Assembly: GCA_028869385.1 (NCBI GenBank)
Contig: JAGWSR010000010.1
Span: 1 to 64,000, forward strand
Reading direction: 5' to 3'
Source: a bacterium
Lineage (GTDB): Bacteria > Vulcanimicrobiota > Vulcanimicrobiia > Vulcanimicrobiales > Vulcanimicrobiaceae
DNA: 64,000 nt
A program made the translations under genes and the position numbers. The notes under the pieces are model-generated. The model was not told the origin of the DNA, ran no database searches, and saw only the letters and a list, made by a program, of their open reading frames with translations. Every line of letters begins with the position of its first letter. Within the stretch, counting starts at the first letter, position 1. Below, piece after piece: positions 53,231 through 61,267 of the stretch.

Positions 53231-54502
53231 ATGTCCGTGAAGCCCTTAGTCCGGACAGCTCGGCGCCTCGTCGACGAGCGCCTTCTACGCTTGCTCAACT
53301 GCGCGGACGTCGGCGCCTTTACCGCCGTCGCGCAAGCGGCGCTCGCGCGCCACGGCGCAACGCGTTTCTCGATCGTCGCGCTCGTCGCATCAGTCGATGT
53401 AAACGCACGGGTGCGTCAACCGCTCAATGCGCTCGCGCACGCGATTGACCGCGCCGAGGACGCTTGCTTGCGCCGACCGCATCCGAATGGATACAATCCA
53501 ACGTACCCATTCGACCATCACCACGAGGCGCCGATGCTTGCACTGCCTCCCGCGGTCGTCGACCACCTCGCCATCTTCGATGTATCGCGAGACGACTCGC
53601 TCCGAATCGCGAAGTACACGAGCCGCTTTCGAGCTCCCAACACGCTCAAACGTTGGGGCTCGACGTGGCGAACAGTCCAATTGTATTGCGAATCTCGCGG
53701 CTATCAAGCCTTTCCAATGACCTGGGAAGTCGCGGCTGCCTTCGCCACCGCGCAGGCCGATAGCGGCTATGCATATGCGACCATCGCGGGCAACTGCTAC
53801 GGGATTAGCGCTCTCCACCGCATAGCGGAGCTCCCCGATCCCATCGCCGACCGGCGATTCCAGCGCGTCCTTCAAGGAATCGCGCGTACCCTCGGAACTG
53901 ATCCAACTCGCCAAAAAGTAGCGCTTGAACTTGAGCAATTGAGCGCGATGTACGACCTGACGCACGTCTCGCCCTCGCTCCAGCACACGCAGGATTGGAC
54001 GGTCCTCGCCGTATCGTTTTTCGGCGCGATGCGTCGAAGCGAGACGGTCGCGCTCGACGTCGCGGATGTGGCGATTCGAGGCGACGTCTGCACACTCAAC
54101 ATCTTCCGCTCCAAAACCGACCAGACGCGATCGCGTGAGGTCCTTCTTCCGCGACGCGGCGACCGTCTGTGCCCTGTTTCCGCTTTGGAGGCGTGGGTGA
54201 AGACGCTATCTGGACCTGGGCCACTATTCCGGACCATCTATTGCGACCATCTCCGCAATCAACGGATGGCTGATCGCACGGTGTGCCGCATCGTGCAGCG
54301 CTACTGCGCGGCGTTGGGCTTAGACCCCAAGGAATACGGCGGTCATTCCTTGCGCGCCGGTTACGTCACCGATGCGATCGACAGCGGAGTCCCCGATTTA
54401 GCGGTAGCGCTCCACACGCGCCATCGTCAGTTCAACTCACTCTTGCGCTACTACCGCCCCAAGCGCTTGCAGCGCAACCTCACCGAGGCCTTCATGAAAT
54501 GA
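53231..54502 (+). CDS. Tyrosine recombinase (first of a pair)
   Basis: 423 residues. A core-binding domain (APNTLKRWGSTWRTVQLYCE) and a catalytic domain with Arg in FGAMRRSETVALDVADV, Lys in IFRSKTDQTRS, the HSLRAGYVT box (HxxR), His/Arg of HTRHRQFNSL and the Tyr nucleophile in LRYYRPKR. All catalytic residues appear intact. It differs from the island integrase at 38,509. Its stop overlaps the start of the second, degenerate recombinase (ATGA). Confidence 0.9.
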   Translation: MSVKPLVRTARRLVDERLLRLLNCADVGAFTAVAQAALARHGATRFSIVALVASVDVNARVRQPLNALAHAIDRAEDACLRRPHPNGYNPTYPFDHHHEAPMLALPPAVVDHLAIFDVSRDDSLRIAKYTSRFRAPNTLKRWGSTWRTVQLYCESRGYQAFPMTWEVAAAFATAQADSGYAYATIAGNCYGISALHRIAELPDPIADRRFQRVLQGIARTLGTDPTRQKVALELEQLSAMYDLTHVSPSLQHTQDWTVLAVSFFGAMRRSETVALDVADVAIRGDVCTLNIFRSKTDQTRSREVLLPRRGDRLCPVSALEAWVKTLSGPGPLFRTIYCDHLRNQRMADRTVCRIVQRYCAALGLDPKEYGGHSLRAGYVTDAIDSGVPDLAVALHTRHRQFNSLLRYYRPKRLQRNLTEAFMK

Positions 54503-55671
54503 GCCACTCCGAAGCATCCCGAGAACAGCGACGTCAGCGCTTCGCCATGACGCGTTATTTCATGCGGACGGCGTCAGAGGGCATCGATCCAGCCCATCCA
54601 CCTCTGGACTGGCTACGCTCGTACGTAGAGTGGGTCGCAATGGTTGAGTCTCACGACATGGCACGTGGACTCGTCGGAGCGTTAGAGTCTTACTTCACGG
54701 CGTTCCGCTTGGAAAACCCACTCGCATCTTGCGATGAGGCAATCCTCTGCGTGCCGTCCTCACATACCAATATCGACGAGGCAACGGCTGCGTTCGGCCC
54801 ACATGGCCAGCGTCGGAACCCCCGCATCTACGCCAAAGATTATCGCCTCTACACGCAGTCATGGGAGCAGTACGCGTTCACGCGCCGATTTGACCCCCAC
54901 GCACCGCGACCAGAGGATATCGCCGGCTTCGTCAGCCTCCGCGCCGAGCACAATCGCTATTGCACCATAGTGACGATACGTGGGTACCTTCGCTCCTATT
55001 TCTACACACTCGGAAATAGCGCTATCGATTCGCCCATCGTCGACATGACGATGACGGGCATTCGACACGCCGAAGTGCGCTACGCGCAGCCCGTCTATTC
55101 GGCGGTTGAGCTTCGATCTGCGTTCGCGAACCTGCAGGCGTCCAGGCTCGATGTGCGTGACAGATTGATCGCGCTTCTTGCATCCCTGAGCGGTTTTCAC
55201 ATCACGGATTTTGCAAAGCTACGAAAGCTCGATGTTGCGTTCCGCGAGGACGGAACTGGAATGGACATCATTGTGAACGGACAGCCGCGCTTCGTCGGTG
55301 CTGCGAGCGACCAAGACCTCGACCCCGTCCACTGGATGCGGATCTGGCTCGCGATGAGCCCCTCACCGACGGGGCCGCTCTTTCCAAGGATGATCAGGGG
55401 CGCCGAGAGCGATCTTCCCGTGACCTTCACTGGCTACCGCGCGGCGATAAAGCGCCTATTGAAGTCGGCGCGCGAGCACAGCGCTCCTTCGATTCGCAAG
55501 GCCTTCATCGTGGCGAGCACGCGCCGGAATGGTGCGATCGCAACGGCCCACTACCTGAGATATAAGAGCATTACTTCGTTGGCGCGGCACGTTCCCGAGG
55601 TCAACGCATTGAACGAGTACCTACGGCAGATATCGAAAGGCGCTCGCCGTCCAGGAATCCGCTTCAAATGA
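54499..55671 (+). CDS. Degenerate tyrosine-recombinase-like partner
   Basis: 390 residues. It has a phage-integrase-like fold (KDYRLYTQSWEQYAFTRRFD; then DRLIALLASLSGFHITDFAKLRKLDV) but the first catalytic Arg is His (GFHITDF), the HxxR box reads SIRKAF and no clear Tyr nucleophile box is present. It is made together with the active recombinase through the ATGA overlap. A catalytically inactive partner in a hetero-complex, as in multi-recombinase elements, is the likely role. Confidence 0.7.
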   Translation: MSHSEASREQRRQRFAMTRYFMRTASEGIDPAHPPLDWLRSYVEWVAMVESHDMARGLVGALESYFTAFRLENPLASCDEAILCVPSSHTNIDEATAAFGPHGQRRNPRIYAKDYRLYTQSWEQYAFTRRFDPHAPRPEDIAGFVSLRAEHNRYCTIVTIRGYLRSYFYTLGNSAIDSPIVDMTMTGIRHAEVRYAQPVYSAVELRSAFANLQASRLDVRDRLIALLASLSGFHITDFAKLRKLDVAFREDGTGMDIIVNGQPRFVGAASDQDLDPVHWMRIWLAMSPSPTGPLFPRMIRGAESDLPVTFTGYRAAIKRLLKSAREHSAPSIRKAFIVASTRRNGAIATAHYLRYKSITSLARHVPEVNALNEYLRQISKGARRPGIRFK

Positions 55672-55810
55672 ATTGTCCAGGCACGCTGTCCGGCGCTGCC
55701 GCTCGCATCCAGTCGCGAACACAGCCAAGCCGATGCTTCGCATAGGTCTGGTACTCGACCGGATCCTTCTTAGACCAATAGCATAAAGGCCGAGACGAGT
55801 CGAAGACTAC

Positions 55811-56824
55811 TCAGTTTACATCGAGCGTTCTGTGCATGCGACCAACCTGCGCGTGTAAGCGTTTCTCGATCTCATCAAGCTTTACGAGCTGGGGCAGGAT
55901 GGAGACCCCGACAAACGTACCCGATAGCGGATAATGAATCTTTCTCGGCCTGCAATCCGGAGTTACCTCGACTAATGCCCCTGCATCTTCATCGTTATTG
56001 GTCGCAATGTACATAGAGCCGCCGAGGCCGGCCGCTTCGCGAAGTAGCGCAAGACCAAACCCGCGGTCATTGCCCTGGGTAGATGACACCCCAGGAGTTA
56101 CGGCCATTTCAATTGCGGATTCGTGGTCATTGACGCCTGGACTATCCAACAGCGTATCCAACAGACCTACGCCGTCATCGGCGATCGCTATCTCGAGCTT
56201 CAGCTCGGCCTCAAAGCCCTTGATGAAAAGACCTTCTTGTTCAGGTGCCGACAGTGGTCGCAACTGCGACATCACGAAGCAGCGCGCGGCCGGTCCAGCA
56301 TACCAGACGACGTTCTCAACGAGCTCGGCCAGGCAGCGCCTGAACTTTTGAACATCTTTCGACTTTCCAAAAGCCTGCGTGCCCAAGCTATCCGCGAAAT
56401 TTCGCACGCTGAGGCGCGCCGCGCCATCGTCGCCATCCTCGCGCAGCTGCCGAAACTCGTCGAGCTTGATTTCTTGATACTTTACGTAGCGACCAGCAGT
56501 TTTAGGATTCTCTTCAAATGGGGCGACGTAGCCGGTCTCCAGTGCGCTCCGAAATCCCGATGTGCCGTTGTAGAACATCCATCGTGAATGTTCGTCGAGA
56601 TCATCGACGCGCTTACCCTCCTTGAACGAGCCCCAGTGTGGCGTCACTTTAACGCCTAACGCCCTTGCGGCATCAACCCATCGGATGACAAAAAGACTCG
56701 CAATGGGATCTGAGAACGTCGTTTTAGAGAAGTCGAGAGTGAGATTATCGCTCTCAATTTCGTTTAATCGGCCGAGTTTTTCATGCACCTTCGTTAACGA
56801 AAGGGTCTTTGGCAAAGGTATCAT
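55811..56824 (-). CDS. STAS-like domain fused to a GHKL (HATPase) domain
   Basis: 337 residues. The N-terminal part (NLTLDFSKTTFSDPIASLFVI) resembles a STAS/anti-sigma-antagonist strand-helix unit; the C-terminal part is a GHKL ATPase with N box AELVENVVWY, G1 AIADDGVGLLD and G2 NDRGFGLALLREAAG. No HisKA or phospho-acceptor His is seen, so it is not a classical kinase; anti-sigma-type protein kinases and MORC/Hsp90-like ATPases use the same fold. It overlaps the upstream membrane protein gene by 4 bases. Confidence 0.78.
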   Translation of the reverse strand: MIPLPKTLSLTKVHEKLGRLNEIESDNLTLDFSKTTFSDPIASLFVIRWVDAARALGVKVTPHWGSFKEGKRVDDLDEHSRWMFYNGTSGFRSALETGYVAPFEENPKTAGRYVKYQEIKLDEFRQLREDGDDGAARLSVRNFADSLGTQAFGKSKDVQKFRRCLAELVENVVWYAGPAARCFVMSQLRPLSAPEQEGLFIKGFEAELKLEIAIADDGVGLLDTLLDSPGVNDHESAIEMAVTPGVSSTQGNDRGFGLALLREAAGLGGSMYIATNNDEDAGALVEVTPDCRPRKIHYPLSGTFVGVSILPQLVKLDEIEKRLHAQVGRMHRTLDVN

Positions 56825-57372
56825 TGCTGAACCTTGATGCGAAATGTCTGAGCCATGTCTTTATGACTTGGAACGCCGTCGTTCCAATAGGTCCGTACAA
56901 CGGCATCAGAATCGCAGTTTTCAGGGTGTATTTGCATATCGAGCCAATAACGAATTTCTTGCTTCGGATAAATTGGATGCTCAAAGATGATCTGCCAGAC
57001 GGCATAATCAGGCGTTGAATAGGTCAGGAACGGCGCTGACGTCGAGATCGCGATGAACGTTTTTGGATCAAGGCGAAGCTCAACGACGACATCATTCGCC
57101 CATTGATCATCGTCGTTTATGATAATCAATGGCACCCTGGCAAGGCCATCAGAGACTCGAATACCTGCGAGATCGCCTTCTTTTTGTTGGTCAGCAAAGG
57201 ACAGAATTAAGTTCGCCTTGCCGCGGACGAGTGTATCCTGCTTAGCAACAAATGCATCTTGACGCTTCTGCATGTCGAGCTGCCTGGCGCCGACGACGAG
57301 TGCGACCACGACTCCTATGAGAGAGAACAAGGCGCTCGCCACAGCAATTAATAATGCGATCGCGTTACTCAC
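56821..57372 (-). CDS. Membrane-anchored hypothetical protein
   Basis: 183 residues from GTG 57372. A single N-terminal membrane helix (LLIAVASALFSLIGVVVALVVG) is followed by a short coiled coil and a strand-rich domain (RVPLIIINDDDQWANDVVVEL, IYPKQEIRYWLDMQIHPENC). No family recognised. It is co-transcribed with the STAS-GHKL ATPase and may anchor or sense for it. Confidence 0.7.
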   Translation of the reverse strand: MSNAIALLIAVASALFSLIGVVVALVVGARQLDMQKRQDAFVAKQDTLVRGKANLILSFADQQKEGDLAGIRVSDGLARVPLIIINDDDQWANDVVVELRLDPKTFIAISTSAPFLTYSTPDYAVWQIIFEHPIYPKQEIRYWLDMQIHPENCDSDAVVRTYWNDGVPSHKDMAQTFRIKVQQ

Positions 57373-57663
57373 AGCACAGCAAAGCCTCTGACCACCTCAG
57401 TAACGGGTAGCTTATAGCAACGGATCAAAATCGTCGCGACGTTAGAATTGCCCACACTCGGTTCCCATGTTGCACTTCGACGAACCGGGATATATCTTCC
57501 CTTCGGGACTTTCGAACTACACGACGTCGCCGACATTGCGCCCATGTCCGGCGGCACAGCCGCTTTGCGATCGTCGTCGACCAGGGCGGCTCGCGACGGC
57601 CGTTCTTGTGCAGCAGTAGGTCTGAGGCCAGCAATGCACAGCCACAGGGAGAATATCCCGGGC

Positions 57664-58563
57664 ATGGCCCCCTCTCCAGATTGCCCGCACACCGTAACCT
57701 ACAGCACCGAAGTACGGAGACTCGCCGTATATCAGGCTGACCCCGATCTTCGCGTGCTCATGGAGGTCGCGTCCTATTGCGTGCAGTGCTATCAGGTCGT
57801 GACACCAAGTTGGAGCGGCTTCCGTGTAACGGAAGAGCAAGCTCGCTTTGATCAGTCTTCTCGGGCTCGTGCTCTCATCGGGTCGCAGGGCGACTGGAAG
57901 TCGTTAGGGCTACATCACTGGCTAGCGCTGAAGCGCTACGGCTCTCCGCCCCTCAATATTCGTCGTGAAGTCGAGCGCTTCGACGAAGCTGCGAGACGCG
58001 ACTGGATGATTCGGAAATTACAGCTTGATTCATCGGCGTCACAATCGATCGTGAGTGTCTTCGGTACGAGCGCCACGGTAAACATGCGGATCGTCGAAAA
58101 GACCCTCAAGAATGCCCCACGTACACCGTGGGTTCGATATGCGATGATTCCGCTGTCTAAAGCGCTTGAGGTTTGGGCAAACGACGGCAACGAGAAGCGG
58201 GAACTGCGCCGGTACTATCTGACGCCCTTCACTGGCAACTCCGCTGAAAAAGCCGGCTTCGTCGCAGTTACAGCCCAGGATGATCAGACAGGCGAAGAAA
58301 TCATCTTCAACGTGATGCCGATCAACGCGGCATATGCAAACAACATCAGAAAGGGCCAGCTACTATTCCTTGCGTATCCGGAGGAGGCGCTTTGCCACCA
58401 CGGCTGCTGCGATCAAAATGTCGACGGGTTTGTAGCGCGCTCGCAGCTTGAGGCGAAACTTCGGGATAAGGATCTCCAGATTCAGCGACTTCGCACTGCA
58501 GTCAAAGGCTTGCAAGGAGATGTTGAGGCCTTGCGTGCGCAGCGCGAAAAACCCGCACCATAG
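57664..58563 (+). CDS. Hypothetical protein, divergent from the GHKL cassette
   Basis: 299 residues from ATG 57664 (MAPSPDCPHTVTYSTEVRRL), chosen because the frame upstream lacks coding character and AGGGAG precedes this ATG; starts at 57634 or 57448 are possible. It has a YCVQCY motif and later CHHGCCDQNVDGF, which could bind zinc, and ends in a coiled coil (KLRDKDLQIQRLRTAVKGLQ). No family recognised. It starts about 290 bases from the divergent membrane protein gene, close enough for shared control. Confidence 0.6.
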   Translation: MAPSPDCPHTVTYSTEVRRLAVYQADPDLRVLMEVASYCVQCYQVVTPSWSGFRVTEEQARFDQSSRARALIGSQGDWKSLGLHHWLALKRYGSPPLNIRREVERFDEAARRDWMIRKLQLDSSASQSIVSVFGTSATVNMRIVEKTLKNAPRTPWVRYAMIPLSKALEVWANDGNEKRELRRYYLTPFTGNSAEKAGFVAVTAQDDQTGEEIIFNVMPINAAYANNIRKGQLLFLAYPEEALCHHGCCDQNVDGFVARSQLEAKLRDKDLQIQRLRTAVKGLQGDVEALRAQREKPAP

Positions 58564-58570
58564 CGCCTAC

Positions 58571-58600
58571 AAAAAAAACGACCTCGCTTACAGCGAGGTC
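58571..58600 (-). terminator. Intrinsic terminator for minus-strand transcripts
   Basis: GACCTCGC-TTACA-GCGAGGTC (58580-58600). Read on the minus strand it is followed by G and eight T, the form of an intrinsic terminator for transcription coming from the right. On the plus strand no U-tract follows. It implies a minus-strand transcript from the 58.6-59.0 kb region. Confidence 0.7.
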
Positions 58601-58758
58601 AAATGGGGTCATCGGCGAGCTGGCGCTCCCTTTGTGCGGCACGCGGTTCGTCGACAGCCGTCCCTTGCGGGTCCCACGTCCGGTTGTCACGATTATACCC
58701 CCGGATCGCTTCCCGCCCCTGCGACAATGATTAAATTTTCCGAATAAATTCGACCACC

Positions 58759-58826
58759 ATCGCGAGGGCGAATCCGGCAGGCCTCTGGCCGCCCATCTTC
58801 GATGGGGCCGGATTCGCCCTCGCGAT
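58759..58826. repeat. 68-base palindrome with two internal hairpins
   Basis: Perfect 20-base arms ATCGCGAGGGCGAATCCGGC (58759-58778) and complement (58807-58826). Between them two more stems: GGCC-TCT-GGCC (58780-58790) and CCCATC-TTC-GATGGG (58792-58806). The folded form is a three-way junction. It lies 0.23 kb inside the right attachment site. Possible roles: structured ncRNA, recombination or replication site, or a small non-autonomous repeat. Confidence 0.7.
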
Positions 58827-59032
58827 AACGAACACCTGTTCGTTCGGCAAATAACCCAAGAATCCGACGGTTCGCCGAATAAAGCGCGCCTAGCCAGTTG
58901 CGCGCTCAGTAGCGCATATTACCATTCGGGTGCTGCCCCCGAACTAGCGTCATTGCCCCCTGACCCACAGCGTTCTTAAGACGTGACAAAAGCGTGACGA
59001 ATCGCGTCTCCGTCCACAGTGCCGGAATAGAA

Positions 59033-59056
59033 AGAACCCCGATTTCTCGGGGTTCT
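59033..59056. terminator. Terminator after tRNA-Asn remnant 4
   Basis: AGAACCCCGA pairs with TCGGGGTTCT around TTTC, next to the CCA end of remnant 4 on the minus strand, followed on that strand by TTCTATT. It would also end readthrough from the gajB side. Confidence 0.7.
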
Positions 59057-59057
59057 A

Positions 59058-59104
59058 CATGGCTCCGGATGCTGGACTCGAACCAGCGACCCGCTGATTA
59101 ACAG
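59058..59104 (-). repeat. Right attachment site: tRNA-Asn(GUU) 3' half, remnant 4
   Basis: Identical over 47 bases to 35976-36022, from the CCA end through the T-arm to the anticodon loop CTGTTAA. Identity stops exactly at the loop: the next bases cannot complete the anticodon stem. No tRNA 5' half follows, so this is again a displaced fragment, and the functional tRNA should lie further right. The 297 bases from here to gajB hold no gene I can support. Confidence 0.82.
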
Positions 59105-59401
59105 ATAGTCCTAGGCCATTCTCGCTGGTATCCCCACGGGGTACCAGATGACAATATTTCCCATATTTTTCAAGGGTTTTCCGCAACCATCGAATCACCA
59201 GCCGGTACCACCATTTTGCACAAATCCGCTCTCAACTGTGTGCGCAACTGTGTGCGAACATCTGCCCAGATAGCCCCCAAGCGACCGCCCAACCGGGCAA
59301 TGCAAACCAAGCGTCCCAATTTCGCCCTAGACGGCTCACCTACAGCGGTGGGCACATTGCGGAGGATCCCGACGTCCCCCGGAGCCATCCGAAATCGTGT
59401 A

Positions 59402-61267
59402 TCAGCCTGGCGGCAATGCCATCTCCGCAATGAAGCGGGAGGCCTGCTTTCTGTAGCCCATGTAGCTGGTCGGGTAGGTTACTGTCAAATCTGCCTTGCA
59501 TCGCGTAATCGCAACGAAGAAACTCCTTCGCTCTTCCTGAACTGCCTGCGACGAGTCGCCTTGCTTGACGGCCTGGAAGCTCGGAAACTGCCCCTCGCTC
59601 GCGCCCAATAGATAGACACGGTCGAATTCGAGTCCCTTCGCTCCATGCACGGTCAAAAGCCTCACTCTGCCGGTTGCTGGTGGCGCCTTGGATTCCAAAT
59701 CGAGGCGACGAAGGAATTCGCTTAGCGTTACCTGATCGCTTTGAAGTCCCTTGTGCGTCCTTTCGAGTGTCACCCATATTGGCTGTTCCTCATCAAAGTC
59801 CGCAGCGTACACGTCAGGCGATTGTGCCTGTTGTTCACTAATCCAGGCAAAATACAAGTCGGATAATCCCCAAAAGTCCTTACGCGCTAACAGCTTGCTC
59901 GTGATGTAGTTACACACGTCACTATATCGTTCCGATTCAATCGCACTACGGGAACGCTCGACAAAGATTTCCAGGACAGGCACGTCTGTCGCAGCCGCTT
60001 CCGCGATGATAGTGCTAGCGTCAAGAACCACTCCTGTCACCGTCGCCAGACTATCGCAAAGCGCGTCTAGGTGCCTTCGTTGGAAGCGCTGCGCTAGGCG
60101 TAAGATTGAGTGCAAGAGTACGAGCGGCGGCGAAACAAACTCGAATTGTGGGGTTGGAATCGTAGCCGGTATATCCAAGCCGTTGCATGTCACAAGCAAC
60201 GAATCCAATCGTTTTCGATTTCTAGCCAAGACTGCCGTCTCATCGTATTGTTCAGCCGAAAGAGTTTGTAACTGAGATGCAATCCAAGACTCCTCGGCGG
60301 TTTCAGATGAAAACGATTTTACCGTGATCGATCCTCTTCGATCAATCGCCGATTCAAAGACCGGTGTAACAAATCGTGAGGGATTATGCGCAATCAGGCA
60401 GCTAGCCGCGCGAATTATAGCGTCTGGGCAACGAAAGCTCGTCGGGAGAACCGTAGTCTGCGCGTTAAAGACTTTTGTTGCCTCAGCAAGGCGTCCAACT
60501 GATGCACCGTTCCATTGGTATATCACTTGATCCTGATCTGCCAGCAGTAGCAGGCCAGACGCCCGGTCTTTGCAGATCGCCTCAAGGAGCCGGAACTGCG
60601 CATCATTCGTGTCCTGAAACTCGTCTACACAAATATACTTGTACGTGCGCCGGATCTGTTTCGCTACACCCGGCGTTTCGGCTAAGAGTTTATTCGCAAG
60701 GTATACGAGGAGGGCAAAATCCAGTTCGCCCTTCGCAACCGAGGTGCATACGTACTGCTCAAGAATCTCCGCAACGGTCTCAGCGTCGATCGATGAGTCG
60801 ATGAAGTTAGAGACGGTGCCTTTAGTCGCGCCGCGCTCCAGGAGGCGACCGATCAGCGGCAAGTAGTCGACGTTCTCGTCAAGGGTACGGCCTGCCGCGG
60901 CTACCGCCTCGGAATAAATCTCTCTTCGGTCGGCACCTTCATTTGAAATATTGAAGTCCGGCTGCAACTCGAGATGAGTCCCGTGCTGCTGAAGAATACT
61001 GGCCGCAAATGAATGAAATGTTCCGATGCGGACGCGCTGCAAGTCATCGCGCGTAAGGTCTTCGAGTCGAGAACGAAGATTTGCGGCTGCCACGTTTGTG
61101 AATGTGATCGCGAGGACGCGATTGTAAGGAGATTCACTTAATACGCGCTCGATACGAGCACGCAATACCGTCGTCTTTCCGGCACCGGGTCCTGCCACGA
61201 CGAGGAGCGGCGTTTCATCGGCCTCGACGATCGCCTTCTGGCTGGCATTCAAGACATACTCGGTCAC
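59402..61267 (-). CDS. gajB: UvrD/PcrA-like helicase, Gabija GajB
   Basis: 621 residues from GTG 61267. SF1A helicase motifs: Walker A VVAGPGAGKTTVL, Ia and Ib region LAITFTNVAA, motif II CVDEFQDTND, motif III LLLADQDQVIYQWNGA, motif V LTVHGAKGLEFDRVYLLG and motif VI FFVAITRCKADL. GajB senses DNA ends or nucleotide loss and works with the GajA nuclease to stop phage. The start overlaps the gajA stop by 4 bases, the standard Gabija arrangement. It is longer than the B. cereus GajB (about 494 residues). Confidence 0.9.
   Translation of the reverse strand: MTEYVLNASQKAIVEADETPLLVVAGPGAGKTTVLRARIERVLSESPYNRVLAITFTNVAAANLRSRLEDLTRDDLQRVRIGTFHSFAASILQQHGTHLELQPDFNISNEGADRREIYSEAVAAAGRTLDENVDYLPLIGRLLERGATKGTVSNFIDSSIDAETVAEILEQYVCTSVAKGELDFALLVYLANKLLAETPGVAKQIRRTYKYICVDEFQDTNDAQFRLLEAICKDRASGLLLLADQDQVIYQWNGASVGRLAEATKVFNAQTTVLPTSFRCPDAIIRAASCLIAHNPSRFVTPVFESAIDRRGSITVKSFSSETAEESWIASQLQTLSAEQYDETAVLARNRKRLDSLLVTCNGLDIPATIPTPQFEFVSPPLVLLHSILRLAQRFQRRHLDALCDSLATVTGVVLDASTIIAEAAATDVPVLEIFVERSRSAIESERYSDVCNYITSKLLARKDFWGLSDLYFAWISEQQAQSPDVYAADFDEEQPIWVTLERTHKGLQSDQVTLSEFLRRLDLESKAPPATGRVRLLTVHGAKGLEFDRVYLLGASEGQFPSFQAVKQGDSSQAVQEERRSFFVAITRCKADLTVTYPTSYMGYRKQASRFIAEMALPPG

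Larger units (their letters stand above)
35976..59104. mobile_element. Integrated genomic island of about 23.1 kb at tRNA-Asn
   Basis: It is bounded by the 47-base direct repeats of the tRNA-Asn 3' half. Inside are a tyrosine integrase and an excisionase-like protein near the left end, a second tyrosine recombinase pair near the right end, at least five HTH regulators and several defence-like cassettes. Base composition is visibly more AT-rich than the left flank and codons such as ATA, AAA and AAT are common. I see no relaxase, coupling protein or phage structural gene, so it is an integrative island rather than a self-transmissible ICE or a prophage. Whether both recombination modules belong to one element or two nested ones is not settled. 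Confidence 0.78.

Noticed and set aside
58502-58690. Minus-strand ORF of 62 residues near the palindrome
   Set aside because: It spans the terminator hairpin and overlaps the end of the plus-strand gene; no domain or SD.
58759-58826. Integron attC site
   Set aside because: The folded shape is suggestive, but no GTTRRRY/RYYYAAC core sites flank it and no integron integrase is in the window.
35976-59104. Prophage
   Set aside because: There are integrases and repressor-like HTH genes but no capsid, terminase, portal, tail or lysis gene.
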